Shown one piece after another: positions 1-6,678 of a stretch of 29,879 nt of DNA. The translations under genes and the position numbers were made by a program. The DNA comes from JAEUMD01 sp044222395 (lineage in GTDB: Bacteria; Pseudomonadota; Alphaproteobacteria; Rhizobiales; Hyphomicrobiaceae). The notes below the pieces were generated by a model, which was not told the DNA's origin, ran no database searches, and saw only the letters and a program-made list of their open reading frames with translations. The stretch covers positions 1 to 29,879 of the forward strand of contig JBGANK010000043.1 in assembly GCA_044222395.1 (NCBI GenBank). The letters run 5' to 3'. Position 1 is the stretch's first letter, and every line of letters begins with the position of its first letter.

Positions 1-46
1 CATGTTTTTCACGCTGAACCGCTCACACTTCAGCTCAACATGCTCT
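1..46. repeat. Palindromic intergenic repeat, copy 1 (cut by window edge)
   Basis: This 46-base stretch matches 4186-4231 at 42 of 46 positions in the same orientation. Its ends carry the inverted arms CATGTT and AACATG. The left arm is probably longer but is cut by the window start. It looks like a REP-type dispersed palindrome. Two intergenic copies within 4.2 kb suggest more elsewhere in the genome. The copy number is not known from here. Confidence 0.7.
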
Positions 47-778
47 TGCCGGCTCGTGAACCGTCAGCGCCCGTCTCTTCATGCACCCTCTCGGCGTCTC
101 GACTTTGAAAACGGTACTAGCGGCGCGTCGTCTCACGACCGCCTTCTATCATAGGCTTGGCTGGCGCAGCTTGCGAGTGCGGCTTGGCGGTTCCAAGGCG
201 GGGGGAGGATCAAGTTCGCGCGAAAAGCCCACGGGAATTGCGCCGGATGCCGGTCAAAAGTGGCGGGATGCCCGCCAATTCGATTTCCAGACCCCTCATG
301 TCGATTTATGGCGATGTGTGAGGCCGACTTTTCACCGACTGGGCACCTGAGGCGGGCGCAGCCAGAACTGGACTTTCGGAGGCAACTTGCCCGCTGCAAA
401 CGATTGCTGCAGTAAGGGACACTCGAGTCCCGCCGCGGCGATATACAGTAAACGGCTTCAAGGGTGGCCTCCGGCCGGCGGGCGGAACTAGAGCAGGTCC
501 GATCTCGATGGTATCAACCCGGCCGTTGCGGCCTGCTCCAAGTCCTTGTTTGAGAGTCTCAATCACGCACACGCTGGAACCAGAAGTGGTTCCATCTCAG
601 CCGATCAGGCTCTAAAGGCAGAGACGCCAGACTTGCGGGTCCATCATTGCGGCGCCTGGCCGAGGACCAAGGATGGGGACGTTCGTGCTTGGCGTGTGAT
701 CGATCGCTGCAGGAATGCTCCAATCGCGGCGCTTGTCGCAGGCCAATCACGACCACCACATTTCCGGAGATCCTGCGA
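47..778. other. Stretch without a convincing gene, about 730 bases
   Basis: Open frames of up to about 90 codons exist on both strands, but none has a good ribosome site, a recognisable domain or a plausible protein composition. A 7-bp hairpin with a three-base loop (TGGCGGG/CCCGCCA) lies at 261-277. A dispersed repeat occupies 491-614. The segment around 241-350 has the look of mobile-element debris, but I could not assign it to any insertion sequence family. The promoter of the DUF3592 gene should lie in the last 150 bases; no clear -35/-10 pair stands out. Confidence 0.6.
491..614. repeat. Dispersed two-hairpin repeat, copy 1
   Basis: This 124-base element is similar to 16719-16841 over its whole length, in the same orientation. 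The left module is bounded by GAGCAGG (491-497) and CCTGCTC (532-538). The right module holds a perfect 8-bp hairpin, TGGAACCA GAAG TGGTTCCA, and ends with TCAGCCGATCAGGCTCTA. The two modules are joined by a conserved TTTGAGAGTCT stretch. It sits between genes. From memory, related sequences are scattered in genomes of this order and give rise to small spurious ORFs. It is not an insertion sequence because it has no coding capacity. Confidence 0.8.
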
Positions 779-1222
779 ATGACTTTCGCTCTCGGCAACA
801 AGTCGCCTTTCTATCACATCTTGACGGGCTTCGGCTACCTGCAGCTGTTGATTGCAGCCATCGCATTCGTGTTCGCAGCAGCGTTCGTATTGAGGTCCGA
901 CAGCGCCAACGGCGTCATCGTCGCGTTCCAGCAATCACCGAAGACCGCGAAGGCGAAAACGCCACAGTCCAATCCTCCTTTGGCGCCGGTGATCGAGTTC
1001 ACGCCGGCGGGAGGCAAGCCCGTGCGTATCGTCGGCTCATTCTACGAGCGCGCGCCGACGGGCGCGGTGGGTGACGTCGTCCCGGTGCGGTACCACCCGG
1101 GCGCGCCGGACTACGCCGTCGTCGATGTGTTCGCGGACAAGTGGGCGTTCCCGCTGCTGTTCACCGTCTTCGGCATTGCTTTGATTCTCGGGGCAAGGCT
1201 GCTGGACAGGCGCACGACGTAA
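779..1222 (+). CDS. DUF3592 family small membrane protein
   Basis: The protein has 147 residues from the ATG at 779. I chose this start because GGAGA lies eight bases upstream, whereas the upstream extension to 647 has no ribosome site and a non-protein-like composition. A first membrane helix covers about residues 17-37. A soluble loop of about 75 residues follows, with the DUF3592 hallmarks: a Pro-rich stretch, a region resembling PVIEFTPAGG, and a motif resembling VPVRYHPGAPDYAVVD. A second helix spans about 124-141, and the protein ends in a short basic tail. DUF3592 proteins are membrane proteins of unknown function with the loop outside the cytoplasm. The gene ends in TAA, 129 bases before uvrD on the same strand. 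No function can be given beyond the family. Confidence 0.8.
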   Translation: MTFALGNKSPFYHILTGFGYLQLLIAAIAFVFAAAFVLRSDSANGVIVAFQQSPKTAKAKTPQSNPPLAPVIEFTPAGGKPVRIVGSFYERAPTGAVGDVVPVRYHPGAPDYAVVDVFADKWAFPLLFTVFGIALILGARLLDRRTT

Positions 1223-1351
1223 GGAACGGCCGAGGTTGCTTCGGAACGGCAGTTCGGCGGCGACTGTCTCCGCAACCCGCGCAGACGGGAGCTTGTGGAG
1301 GCCGTCGCTCGCCCCCTTCCCGCCCCTGCCGGGGTGCTATAGTGCCGATCA

Positions 1352-3985
1352 ATGGCTACGAATCGAAAGCAACCGCAGAGCCCTGACGGCCGCGAAGCGC
1401 TGTTTGACGACCTGCCGTTCGACCTGCCCGAAGCGCCTGCCAAGGCGCAGCGGTCGCGGTCGGGCCGGGCCGGACCGGCCAAGCCAGCGCGGGAGGAAGG
1501 TCAGTTGTTGCCGGACCCCGCTGCGGAACGGCTACCGCTCGCCCGACCGGCACCACCTCCTCTGCCGATACGCCACGATCCTGCGCACGAGCCTGTTCCG
1601 GAGACACCGCCACCGCGGCTTTCAATCTCGGAACGCGCCATGCGCTCGGTCGGCGGGCCGGCGACCCCGCCTTACTTGGAGGGGCTCAACCCGGAGCAGC
1701 GTGCGGCGGTCGAAGCGCTCGACGGGCCAGTGCTGGTGCTGGCCGGCGCGGGCACCGGCAAGACGCGCGTGCTGACGACGCGCATCGCGCACATCCTGGC
1801 AACGGGACGGGCGTGGCCAAGCCAAGTGCTGGCGGTGACCTTCACCAACAAGGCGGCGCGCGAGATGAAGGAGCGCATCGGCCAATTGGTCGGCGGCGCT
1901 GTCGAAGGCATGCCGTGGCTCGGCACGTTCCACTCGATCGGCGTCAAGATACTGCGGCGCCATGCCGAGCTGGTGGGATTGAAATCGGGCTTCACGATTC
2001 TGGATACCGATGACCAGCTGAGACTCATCAAGCAGGTGATCGAGGCGGCCAACATCGACAAGGATCGCTGGCCGGCGCGGCAGCTCGCGGGCCTGATCGA
2101 CGGCTGGAAGAACCGCGGGCTCGGGCCCGAACAGGTGCCCGCAGGCGAGGGTAAGGCGTTCGCCAACGGCAAGGGTGCCGAACTCTATGCCGCCTACCAG
2201 CGGCGGCTGAAGGAACTCAACGCCTGCGACTTCGGTGACCTGTTGCTGGAGTGCCTGCGGCTGTTCCTGGCGCATCCCGACGTGCTCGCCAGCTACCAAA
2301 AGCGCTTCCGCTACATGCTGGTCGACGAGTACCAGGACACCAATACGGCACAGTACCTGTGGCTGCGCCTCATCGCGCAAGGCTCGGCCAACATCTGCTG
2401 TGTAGGCGACGACGACCAATCGATCTACGGCTGGCGCGGGGCGGAGGTCGACAACATCTTGCGCTTCGAGAAGGACTTCCCCGGAGCCACCGTGATCCGG
2501 CTGGAGCGCAACTACCGCTCGACCAGCCACATCCTGGCGGCTGCGTCCGGCGTCATCGCCCATAACAAGGGGCGGCTCGGCAAGACGCTTTTCACCGATG
2601 GCGCGTTCGGCGACAAGGTCATGGTTACGGGCGTATGGGACGACGAAGAAGAGGCGCGGGTCATCGGCGAGGACATCGAGCAGGCGCAGCGGCAGCAACA
2701 TCAGCTCGACGAGATCGCGATCCTGGTCAGGGCATCCTTCCAGATGCGCGCCTTCGAAGACCGCTTCGTCACGCTCGGGCTTCCCTACCGGGTGATCGGG
2801 GGGCCGCGATTCTACGAGCGGCAGGAGATCAAGGACGCGATCGCCTACCTCGACATCACGCTCAACCAGTCGAACGACCTGAAATTCGAGCGCATCGTCA
2901 ACGTGCCCAAGCGCGGACTGGGCGATACGTCCGTCAAGCGCGTGGTCGAGCTTGCGCGCGCGCGCCAGATCCCATTGTTCCAGGCGGCGCGCGAAATCAC
3001 GGAGACCGAGGAACTGAGCGGCAAGGCGCGCAAGGCGCTGCTCGACTTGCTGATGCAGTTCGACCGATGGCGCGGGCTTATCGGTACGATGCGTCATACC
3101 GAGCTTGCCGAGCTTATTCTCGATGAGTCTGGCTACACGGCGATGTGGCAGGCCGACAAGAGCCCGCAGGCGCAGTCGCGGCTGGAAAACCTCAAGGAGC
3201 TTGTCCGCTTCATGGACGAGTTCGACACGCTGGAAGGGTTCCTCGAGCACGTCAGCCTGGTGATGGATGCCGATCAGGGCAGCGATGGCGACCGCGTCTC
3301 GCTGATGACGCTGCACGCGGCCAAGGGTCTGGAGTTCGATACCGTGTTCCTGCCCGGCTGGGAGGAAGGCTTGTTTCCAAGCCAGCGTTCGCTCGACGAG
3401 AATGGACTTGCGGGCCTGGAGGAAGAGCGGCGGCTCGCCTATGTCGGCATCACGCGCGCGAAGAAAAGTGCCAGGATTTCCTTCGCGCAGAACCGCCGCA
3501 ACCGCGGCCTCTACCAGTCGGCGATCCCCTCGCGTTTCGTTGACGAATTGCCTGATGAAAATGTCGAGGTGATCGAGCGGAAAGGTCCGTTCGGCGGCGC
3601 TTATCAGAATTTCGGGGGTGGCTACACCAATCCGTTCGGCAAGAGCCGGTTCGATCGCGGCGGCACCGCTGGGAGCGGCGGTACCTCGCAAAAGGGTGGC
3701 TTCGCATCCACCTACGACACGCCGGGATGGCAACGCGCGCAAAAGCGCTCGGCTGCCGAATGGAATCGCGATGCACGGGCACAGCGCTCACGCCAGCCGG
3801 TGACGATCGAGGGTGAGCTGGTGGCGTCCTCATCGAGCGAGGCGCGCTTCACCATCGGCGAGCGGGTGTTCCATCTGAAGTTCGGCTATGGCGAGGTGGT
3901 CGCTGTCGACGGCAACAAACTCACCATCGATTTCGACAAGGCCGGGCAGAAGCGTGTGGTCGACAGCTTCGTCGAGCGAGCGTGA
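1352..3985 (+). CDS. uvrD: ATP-dependent DNA helicase UvrD/PcrA, superfamily 1A
   Basis: The protein has 877 residues. It is a 3'-5' DNA helicase that unwinds DNA in nucleotide excision and mismatch repair and clears proteins from DNA. Visible motifs are Walker A AGAGTGKT (131-138), TFTNKAAREM in motif Ia, the DEYQDT Walker B (325-330), VGDDDQSIYGWRGA (351-364) and LERNYRST (384-391). Further along are the TLHAAKGLEFDTVF and YVGITRAKK motifs. The last 45 residues match the Tudor-like C-terminal domain of PcrA/UvrD that contacts RNA polymerase (a region like GERVFHLKFGYGEVVAVDG). The first 105 residues are a Pro/Arg-rich, probably disordered extension. The ATG at 1352 follows only a weak GGGG ribosome site, so the true start could be elsewhere in the extension. 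Two strong hairpins lie downstream. Confidence 0.95.
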   Translation: MATNRKQPQSPDGREALFDDLPFDLPEAPAKAQRSRSGRAGPAKPAREEGQLLPDPAAERLPLARPAPPPLPIRHDPAHEPVPETPPPRLSISERAMRSVGGPATPPYLEGLNPEQRAAVEALDGPVLVLAGAGTGKTRVLTTRIAHILATGRAWPSQVLAVTFTNKAAREMKERIGQLVGGAVEGMPWLGTFHSIGVKILRRHAELVGLKSGFTILDTDDQLRLIKQVIEAANIDKDRWPARQLAGLIDGWKNRGLGPEQVPAGEGKAFANGKGAELYAAYQRRLKELNACDFGDLLLECLRLFLAHPDVLASYQKRFRYMLVDEYQDTNTAQYLWLRLIAQGSANICCVGDDDQSIYGWRGAEVDNILRFEKDFPGATVIRLERNYRSTSHILAAASGVIAHNKGRLGKTLFTDGAFGDKVMVTGVWDDEEEARVIGEDIEQAQRQQHQLDEIAILVRASFQMRAFEDRFVTLGLPYRVIGGPRFYERQEIKDAIAYLDITLNQSNDLKFERIVNVPKRGLGDTSVKRVVELARARQIPLFQAAREITETEELSGKARKALLDLLMQFDRWRGLIGTMRHTELAELILDESGYTAMWQADKSPQAQSRLENLKELVRFMDEFDTLEGFLEHVSLVMDADQGSDGDRVSLMTLHAAKGLEFDTVFLPGWEEGLFPSQRSLDENGLAGLEEERRLAYVGITRAKKSARISFAQNRRNRGLYQSAIPSRFVDELPDENVEVIERKGPFGGAYQNFGGGYTNPFGKSRFDRGGTAGSGGTSQKGGFASTYDTPGWQRAQKRSAAEWNRDARAQRSRQPVTIEGELVASSSSEARFTIGERVFHLKFGYGEVVAVDGNKLTIDFDKAGQKRVVDSFVERA

Positions 3986-4034
3986 GCCACGGCGTTGGCC
4001 GTCACGATCAAGCAGTAAACCAACGTGAATTGCG

Positions 4035-4084
4035 AACCCGGAAAAGGGTGACGCCCGCTGGGGGAGCAGCGGGCGTCGAGGGTT
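4035..4084. other. Stable hairpin nested in a second stem, downstream of uvrD
   Basis: GACGCCCGCT (4050-4059) pairs perfectly with AGCGGGCGTC (4068-4077) across an 8-base loop. Outside it, AACCC (4035-4039) can pair with GGGTT (4080-4084). No T-tract follows, so a classical intrinsic terminator is doubtful. A 10-bp perfect stem with so short a loop is rarely a chance event in 30 kb. It may end uvrD transcription or belong to a small structured RNA together with the next hairpin. Confidence 0.6.
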
Positions 4085-4116
4085 GGCACCGGAAGGAGGA
4101 ACTTGAGACCGGTGCC
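4085..4116. other. Second hairpin downstream of uvrD
   Basis: GGCACCGG (4085-4092) pairs with CCGGTGCC (4109-4116). The 16-base loop contains AAGGAGGAACTTGAGA, which includes a ribosome-site-like AAGGAGG. It follows the preceding structure immediately. An 8-bp stem with this loop could occur by chance, so the adjacency is the main reason to list it. Confidence 0.45.
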
Positions 4117-4129
4117 GGGGTAGCGGGGT

Positions 4130-4170
4130 TAGAGCTTGTTCGCATTTGATAGAGTCGCGAACGCGCTCTA
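4130..4170. repeat. Imperfect palindrome, REP-like
   Basis: TAGAGCTTGTTCGC at the left end pairs with GCGAACGCGCTCTA at the right end, with two mismatches. Only one copy is in the window. Its position directly before another palindromic repeat suggests a small cluster of dispersed palindromes. Confidence 0.5.
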
Positions 4171-4182
4171 ACCTTTCACTTT

Positions 4183-4231
4183 GAGCATGTTATTCACGCT
4201 GAACCGCTTACACCTCAGCTGAACATGCTCT
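4183..4231. repeat. Palindromic intergenic repeat, copy 2 (complete)
   Basis: GAGCATGTT (4183-4191) and AACATGCTC (4222-4230) are a perfect 9-bp inverted pair. The interior is nearly the same as positions 1-46, with 42 of 46 identical from 4186. The element ends six bases before the stop codon of the sulfur-globule-like gene, which reads towards it, and may influence the 3' end of that transcript. Confidence 0.75.
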
Positions 4232-4236
4232 AACCG

Positions 4237-4641
4237 TTAGCGGGCCGGAGCTGCCGGAGCGGCAGGAGCGGCAGGAGCGGCCGGCGGTGGCGGGGGAGCG
4301 CCATAGGGGCCGTAGCCGTAGCCACCATAGGGAGCGTAGCCGTACGGGGCATAGCCATACGGTCCACCGCCCCAGCCATAGGGGCCGCCGCCGTAGCCAT
4401 AGGGGCCACCGCCGTAGTAGCCGTTGTAGCCGTTGCCGCGGCCGCGGCCGCGCATGTTGCCGCCCATGTTGAAGTTGAAGTTGCCCGAGCCCGAGCCATC
4501 GCCCCAGCCGTCACCCCAACCGTCGTTGCCGCTGTTCCAAGGACCGCCGCCCCAGCCCCAGGCGCTGGCAGACGTGCTGAGACCAGCAGCGCCGATTGCG
4601 AGCGTCGCAGCGATCGCAGCCGACTTAATAATGCTCTTCAT
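4237..4641 (-). CDS. Secreted Gly/Tyr-rich protein, sulfur globule protein-like
   Basis: The protein has 134 residues. It has a clear signal peptide (residues 1-27, hydrophobic core about 8-21, cleavage after ASA). The mature part is low-complexity: Trp/Gly/Asp-rich (28-52), an Asn/Arg/Gly linker, then tandem GGGPYGYG-, YAPYG- and GPYG-type repeats to about residue 113, and a PPPPPAAPAAP tail. It has no cysteine. Composition and repeats resemble the small structural proteins that coat periplasmic sulfur globules in sulfur oxidisers (SgpA/SgpB type), but low-complexity proteins are easily misassigned. The start is supported by AAGGAGAG about eight bases upstream. A sigma-54 promoter lies at 4775-4789. 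Alternative readings are a Gly-rich envelope or matrix protein. No sulfur-oxidation gene is visible nearby. Confidence 0.75.
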   Translation of the reverse strand: MKSIIKSAAIAATLAIGAAGLSTSASAWGWGGGPWNSGNDGWGDGWGDGSGSGNFNFNMGGNMRGRGRGNGYNGYYGGGPYGYGGGPYGWGGGPYGYAPYGYAPYGGYGYGPYGAPPPPPAAPAAPAAPAAPAR

Positions 4642-4774
4642 AATTACTCTCCTTGAGCTTCCTAGATGAAAGATTCAACGTGACATGCTCTTGCAAGACC
4701 GCGTCCCATATCTCCGGAGATAGTTGGCCAAGGGGAAACCGAAGCCATGAGGCGATGTCCATGTTTCGCCCATC

Positions 4775-4789
4775 GCAATGACCGTGCCA
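4775..4789 (-). promoter_or_regulatory. Sigma-54 (RpoN) promoter of the sulfur-globule-like gene
   Basis: Read on the minus strand the sequence is TGGCACGGTCATTGC, preceded by T and followed by G. It fits the -24/-12 consensus TGGCAC(G)-N4-TTGC with the invariant GG and GC exactly ten bases apart. The start of transcription would fall near 4763, giving a leader of roughly 120 bases before the ATG at 4641. Sigma-54 promoters need an activator bound upstream, and the AT-richer stretch beyond the promoter is a suitable place for one. Confidence 0.7.
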
Positions 4790-4846
4790 ACATTCGAGTT
4801 CTTTGATATTTAACGCATTTCTAACCGAAGGTTCAAAAGGGCCATT

Positions 4847-4859
4847 GCAACAGCGCAAC
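4847..4859. promoter_or_regulatory. Possible activator-binding half of a repeated motif (first copy)
   Basis: GCAACAGCGCAAC here recurs as GCAACAGCTGCAAC at 4935-4948, 88 bases away in the same orientation. Both copies lie 60-160 bases upstream of the sigma-54 promoter, where enhancer-binding proteins usually bind. This is position-based inference only; no known activator consensus is matched. Confidence 0.3.
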
Positions 4860-4877
4860 GCGACTATAGTTAAGAAT

Positions 4878-4889
4878 CCAATTAATTGG
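4878..4889. promoter_or_regulatory. Perfect 12-bp palindrome, possible operator or enhancer site
   Basis: CCAATTAATTGG is identical to its reverse complement. Its centre lies about 95 bases upstream of the -24 element of the sigma-54 promoter, a typical distance for an upstream activator site. No specific regulator can be named. Confidence 0.35.
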
Positions 4890-5260
4890 CTGAAAAACAT
4901 CGCTAATGCGACGAAATTCTCTGGTGCAGCAGACGCAACAGCTGCAACATACCGAGACGGCAGACCTAACCGGAGTGCATGTGACATTCGCGCACGGCCG
5001 AGGCCGGTCGCATTTCAGTCGCCAATCGTTAATGGGAATACTCAGCTATTTAACCTAGATCAACTAGGATGCAGACCGGCTCCCGTGAATAGGCGCGATT
5101 TCGTCGACGCTCGATTGATTTCACGTTTGGGTAAATTGCTCGCGCGCGAGACGGCAATCTGCATTTTGCATAGCGCCAAGGCGGACGCTTTCGCGAATCA
5201 GTTGTCGACGCGACACGCGTGCGACCAGGTGGCGGCTGTCGAATGCTGGTCCTTGCAGTG

Positions 5261-5929
5261 TCAGACCGAGACGAACGGCACAAACCTCACGGGCAGGATA
5301 TCGCGGGTGGTGACGTGGCCGCCGTTGTCCTTCGTGAGCACTGTCAGCATCTGTCGATGCCGTCCCAGCGGCAGCACGAGCCGACCACCCGGCCGAAGCT
5401 GAGCAACCAGATCATCGGGCATCTCTTCGGCTGCGGCGGTGACGATTATTCCGTCGAACGGCGATGCCTCAGGCCAACCCAGATGACCATCACCGACACG
5501 GATGTGCACATTGGCAATCGCCAACGCCTTCAGCGCGACAACAGCGCGGGCTGCAAGCTGCGGGACGACTTCGATGGAATAGACGTCGGAAACCAGCCGC
5601 GACAGGATTGCCGCCTGGTAGCCTGAACCTGTACCGATTTCGAGAATGCGGTGGGAAGGAGCCGGCTGCAGCAGGCCTGTCATCAAGGCGACGACGAACG
5701 GCTGGGAAATCGTTTGTGAGTGGCCGATCGGCAATGGACAATTGCGGTAGGCGTTCGGCGCGTCGATCGGGTCGACGAAATTCTCGCGCGGTATCGCGGC
5801 CAGGGCCTCGAGCACACCTGGTGCATTGACGGCCGTTTCCACCTCGGTCGAGAGCCGCTTCGCGTCAGCGGTGATGATGCGAACCAAGTCTCGGCGCTCT
5901 GCGTCAAGGCCGGCTGTTGTCGAGGTCAT
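5261..5929 (-). CDS. pcm: Protein-L-isoaspartate O-methyltransferase
   Basis: The protein has 222 residues and uses SAM to methylate isoaspartyl residues in damaged proteins, starting their repair in the cytoplasm. Diagnostic features are PIGHSQTISQPFVVALMT around residues 68-85, the SAM motif I region like ILEIGTGSGYQAAIL around 94-108, an acidic IEVV at motif II and the RPGGRLVLPLG stretch near 185-195. I chose the ATG at 5929, preceded by TGGAAA. The frame can extend to a TTG at 5983, but the family's usual length of 205-225 fits the ATG better. The gene stands alone; the next coding sequence upstream runs the other way. Confidence 0.93.
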   Translation of the reverse strand: MTSTTAGLDAERRDLVRIITADAKRLSTEVETAVNAPGVLEALAAIPRENFVDPIDAPNAYRNCPLPIGHSQTISQPFVVALMTGLLQPAPSHRILEIGTGSGYQAAILSRLVSDVYSIEVVPQLAARAVVALKALAIANVHIRVGDGHLGWPEASPFDGIIVTAAAEEMPDDLVAQLRPGGRLVLPLGRHRQMLTVLTKDNGGHVTTRDILPVRFVPFVSV

Positions 5930-6310
5930 CGCGTATTTCCAGCTGGGTGCAGACGCCGTCGGCCGCTCGATTCCAGGTCGCAATCATAGTTTTCCACAAC
6001 AAATTGACGCTGATGCCAGTTGCGGCCGACCGCCTTGACTTCTGACAAACTTGAGAATTTTCGATCACGCAGCGAACGTGAGCAGGTCCATTTCCATTTG
6101 CTGCATGACCGACACGCCCTGTCGGCGTTGTCGATGATACGATTTTCGCCATCGAGTACCGGAGCCTGAGCGCTTCAATGCCGGCTCCGGAGATTGTTGC
6201 GTATCAACTATCAAGGCGTTGGCAAGTTCAGGCGTCCGCGTCGTCGTTGCGTGTTGTGTCGAGCGTCCACTGTAGAAGTCTCGTATTCAGACCCGAGTGG
6301 GGTAATCGTC
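5930..6310. other. Divergent intergenic region
   Basis: This region lies between pcm (leftward) and a small rightward ORF, so it should hold both promoters. A hairpin with CCGGAGCC (6159-6166) and GGCTCCGG (6183-6190) and a 16-base loop sits 120 bases before the small ORF. A single sequence fitting a relaxed DnaA box (TTTTCCACA) lies at 5990-5998, but it is isolated. No clear -35/-10 pair could be fixed. Confidence 0.5.
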
Positions 6311-6502
6311 ATGGTTCGCTTAACAGACAACGAGCGTGCAATGCTCGAACTCCTGGTTGAGACGCCGCGCGCGCTCATTCCGCCCATGCATCTCGCCTAC
6401 GCGCACAGCCTTTCTGAAAGAGGGCTCGCGGTGTGCGCCAACGACGGGCAGTGGTACGTTACTGCCGCCGGCATTCGCGAGACGCGGCGCCGCCTGCACT
6501 GA
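6311..6502 (+). CDS. Small hypothetical protein, 63 residues
   Basis: The ATG at 6311 follows GTGGGG about 10 bases upstream, a modest ribosome site. The product begins MVRLTDNERAMLELL, then has a second predicted helix around a Pro-rich turn (ALIPPMHLAYAHSL), a SERGL turn and a short strand-like segment WYVTAAG before a basic tail. The pattern of helix, helix and a GL-x(n)-G-x-W-x-V-T-x-A-G wing resembles small winged-helix proteins. No family is recognised, so function is unknown. Codon use looks like a real gene, but at this length it could be chance. Confidence 0.5.
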   Translation: MVRLTDNERAMLELLVETPRALIPPMHLAYAHSLSERGLAVCANDGQWYVTAAGIRETRRRLH

Positions 6503-6601
6503 ATTGAAGCGACGAGCGTGTTATCAACGCGATGCCCGAGTTCGAGCCGCGATGCCGCGCGCTTTGATTTGACGCAGATGCTCCTCTTCGCCATGCCGAC
6601 G

Positions 6602-6621
6602 CGCCGGTTTTGGTAGACCGG
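6602..6621. terminator. Weak hairpin downstream of the UspA gene
   Basis: GCCGGT (6602-6607) pairs with ACCGGC (6616-6621) across an 8-base loop, about 58 bases past the stop codon of the UspA gene on the minus strand. There is no T-tract on that strand. It may be a terminator, but a 6-bp stem is weak evidence. Confidence 0.25.
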
Positions 6622-6678
6622 CTCGCCATCGCCAAGGGCTTTGCGCCAAACCTCGTGCGGCGCTTCATGTCGTTTCGA

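Larger units (their letters stand above)
4642..5260. other. AT-richer intergenic control region between the sulfur-globule-like gene and pcm
   Basis: About 620 bases without a convincing gene, visibly richer in A and T than the surroundings, especially 4790-4930. An open frame runs on the plus strand from 4803 to 5402, but it has no ribosome site, overlaps pcm on the other strand and has no recognisable domain. The region holds the sigma-54 promoter, a perfect 12-bp palindrome and a pair of near-identical 13/14-mers, listed separately. The rest, 4950-5260, is the space after the pcm stop codon; I see no clear terminator there. Confidence 0.6.

Noticed and set aside
81..350. 89-codon frame near the window start and several overlapping frames up to 780
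   Set aside because: No ribosome site or domain; composition is that of translated non-coding GC-rich DNA.
241..350. Possible insertion sequence remnant
   Set aside because: The texture suggests mobile-element debris, but I could match no transposase segment or terminal repeats.
1223..1351. LexA site before uvrD
   Set aside because: GAAC/GTTC words occur, but none with the seven-base spacing of the alphaproteobacterial SOS box.
1622..3742. Long open frame on the minus strand opposite uvrD
   Set aside because: It lies wholly opposite a strongly conserved helicase gene, has no domain, and is typical of GC-rich shadows.
4803..5402. 199-codon plus-strand frame between the sulfur-globule-like gene and pcm
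   Set aside because: No ribosome site, no domain, and its last 140 bases lie opposite the conserved pcm coding sequence. The sigma-54 site and palindrome argue for a control region.
5990..5998. DnaA-box-like TTTTCCACA
   Set aside because: A single relaxed match with no cluster, AT-rich unwinding element or origin genes nearby.
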